From the NCBI RefSeq assembly GCF_905171765.1, contig NC_053392.1:36650956-36714955 (forward strand): 64,000 bases of DNA, written 5' to 3'. Numbering within the stretch: position 1 is the first letter of the stretch; the number at the start of each line of letters is the position of its first letter. This DNA comes from Bufo bufo. Lineage: Eukaryota > Chordata > Amphibia > Anura > Bufonidae. Position numbers and translations under genes: made by a program. This document shows, one piece after another, positions 63,945 through 64,000 of this stretch. Below the pieces are notes generated by a model. That model did not search any database. It saw nothing but the letters and a program-made list of their open reading frames with translations, and had not been told where the DNA came from.

Positions 63945-64000
63945 TTAAAAAGCTGAGACTTTCGCCAATATGTTCCGGTCAGGAAAATATCGGAGCCCTT
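63945..64000 (-). repeat. Edge fragment of the 600-bp repeat unit
   Basis: Read on the minus strand, the last about 55 bases match the unit text near 12730 and 13330 ('gggctccgatattttcctga', then 'atattggcgaaagtctcag') with two differences. The Gypsy RT frame has no plausible continuation here, as a TGA is met. The fragment probably marks another insertion of the unit, continuing past the window. Confidence 0.6.

Overview
The window is animal nuclear DNA, most likely from a frog (Anura, probably a neobatrachian). The evidence is two single-exon class II olfactory receptor genes set in a dense, nested mass of mobile elements: DIRS, Penelope, L1/Tx1, CR1, an L2-like LINE, Ty3/Gypsy, several hAT lineages, two Tc1/mariner lineages and many fold-back elements. 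No prokaryotic gene organisation, CRISPR array, rRNA or tRNA was seen. The species call is inference from repeat style.

Layout. 1-5520: fold-back repeats, an old interspersed repeat, an L1 ORF2 scrap and a 0.85 kb minisatellite. 5560-15108: a hAT element whose transposase is split by a 7.2 kb composite insertion (6215-13451). That insertion is built from a 600-bp non-coding unit (one inverted part copy, two tandem copies, one short third copy), and a complete DIRS retrotransposon (6920-12639) sits inside the first tandem copy. 15109-18500: olfactory receptor 1 and small repeats. 18560-21250: a decayed hAT transposase on the minus strand. 21863-23959: a fold-back element holding a solo LTR. 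23969-30871: a large decayed hAT carrying a DD37E Tc1 element with an open transposase, a second solo LTR and a fold-back element. 31196-34313: a non-coding Penelope-like element holding a second DD37E copy of identical length. 34460-36900: an L2-like LINE. 37863-43811: a full-length but dead L1 with a 12-bp target duplication. 44433-45111: a non-autonomous hAT with an 8-bp target duplication. 45454-46386: olfactory receptor 2. 46808-49603: a Penelope-like element with RT, GIY-YIG and hammerhead ribozyme motifs, flanked by an 18-bp target duplication. 49622-52030: a satellite that looks derived from a LINE RT tail and is interrupted by a DD36E element. 53030-60254: LTR, hAT, CR1 and fold-back copies. 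60399-64000: the 3' part of a Gypsy element running off the right edge.

How the parts relate. The receptors are the only likely host genes. They are about 30 kb apart, both on the minus strand, and look like members of one subfamily. The other coding regions serve their own elements. The open frames are the DIRS gag-like, RT/RNase H and tyrosine recombinase frames, one DD37E transposase, the CR1 ORF1 esterase and the Gypsy pol 3' part. The Penelope RT is open but 5'-truncated. The nesting gives a relative time order: hAT, then the 600-bp-unit insertion, then DIRS.
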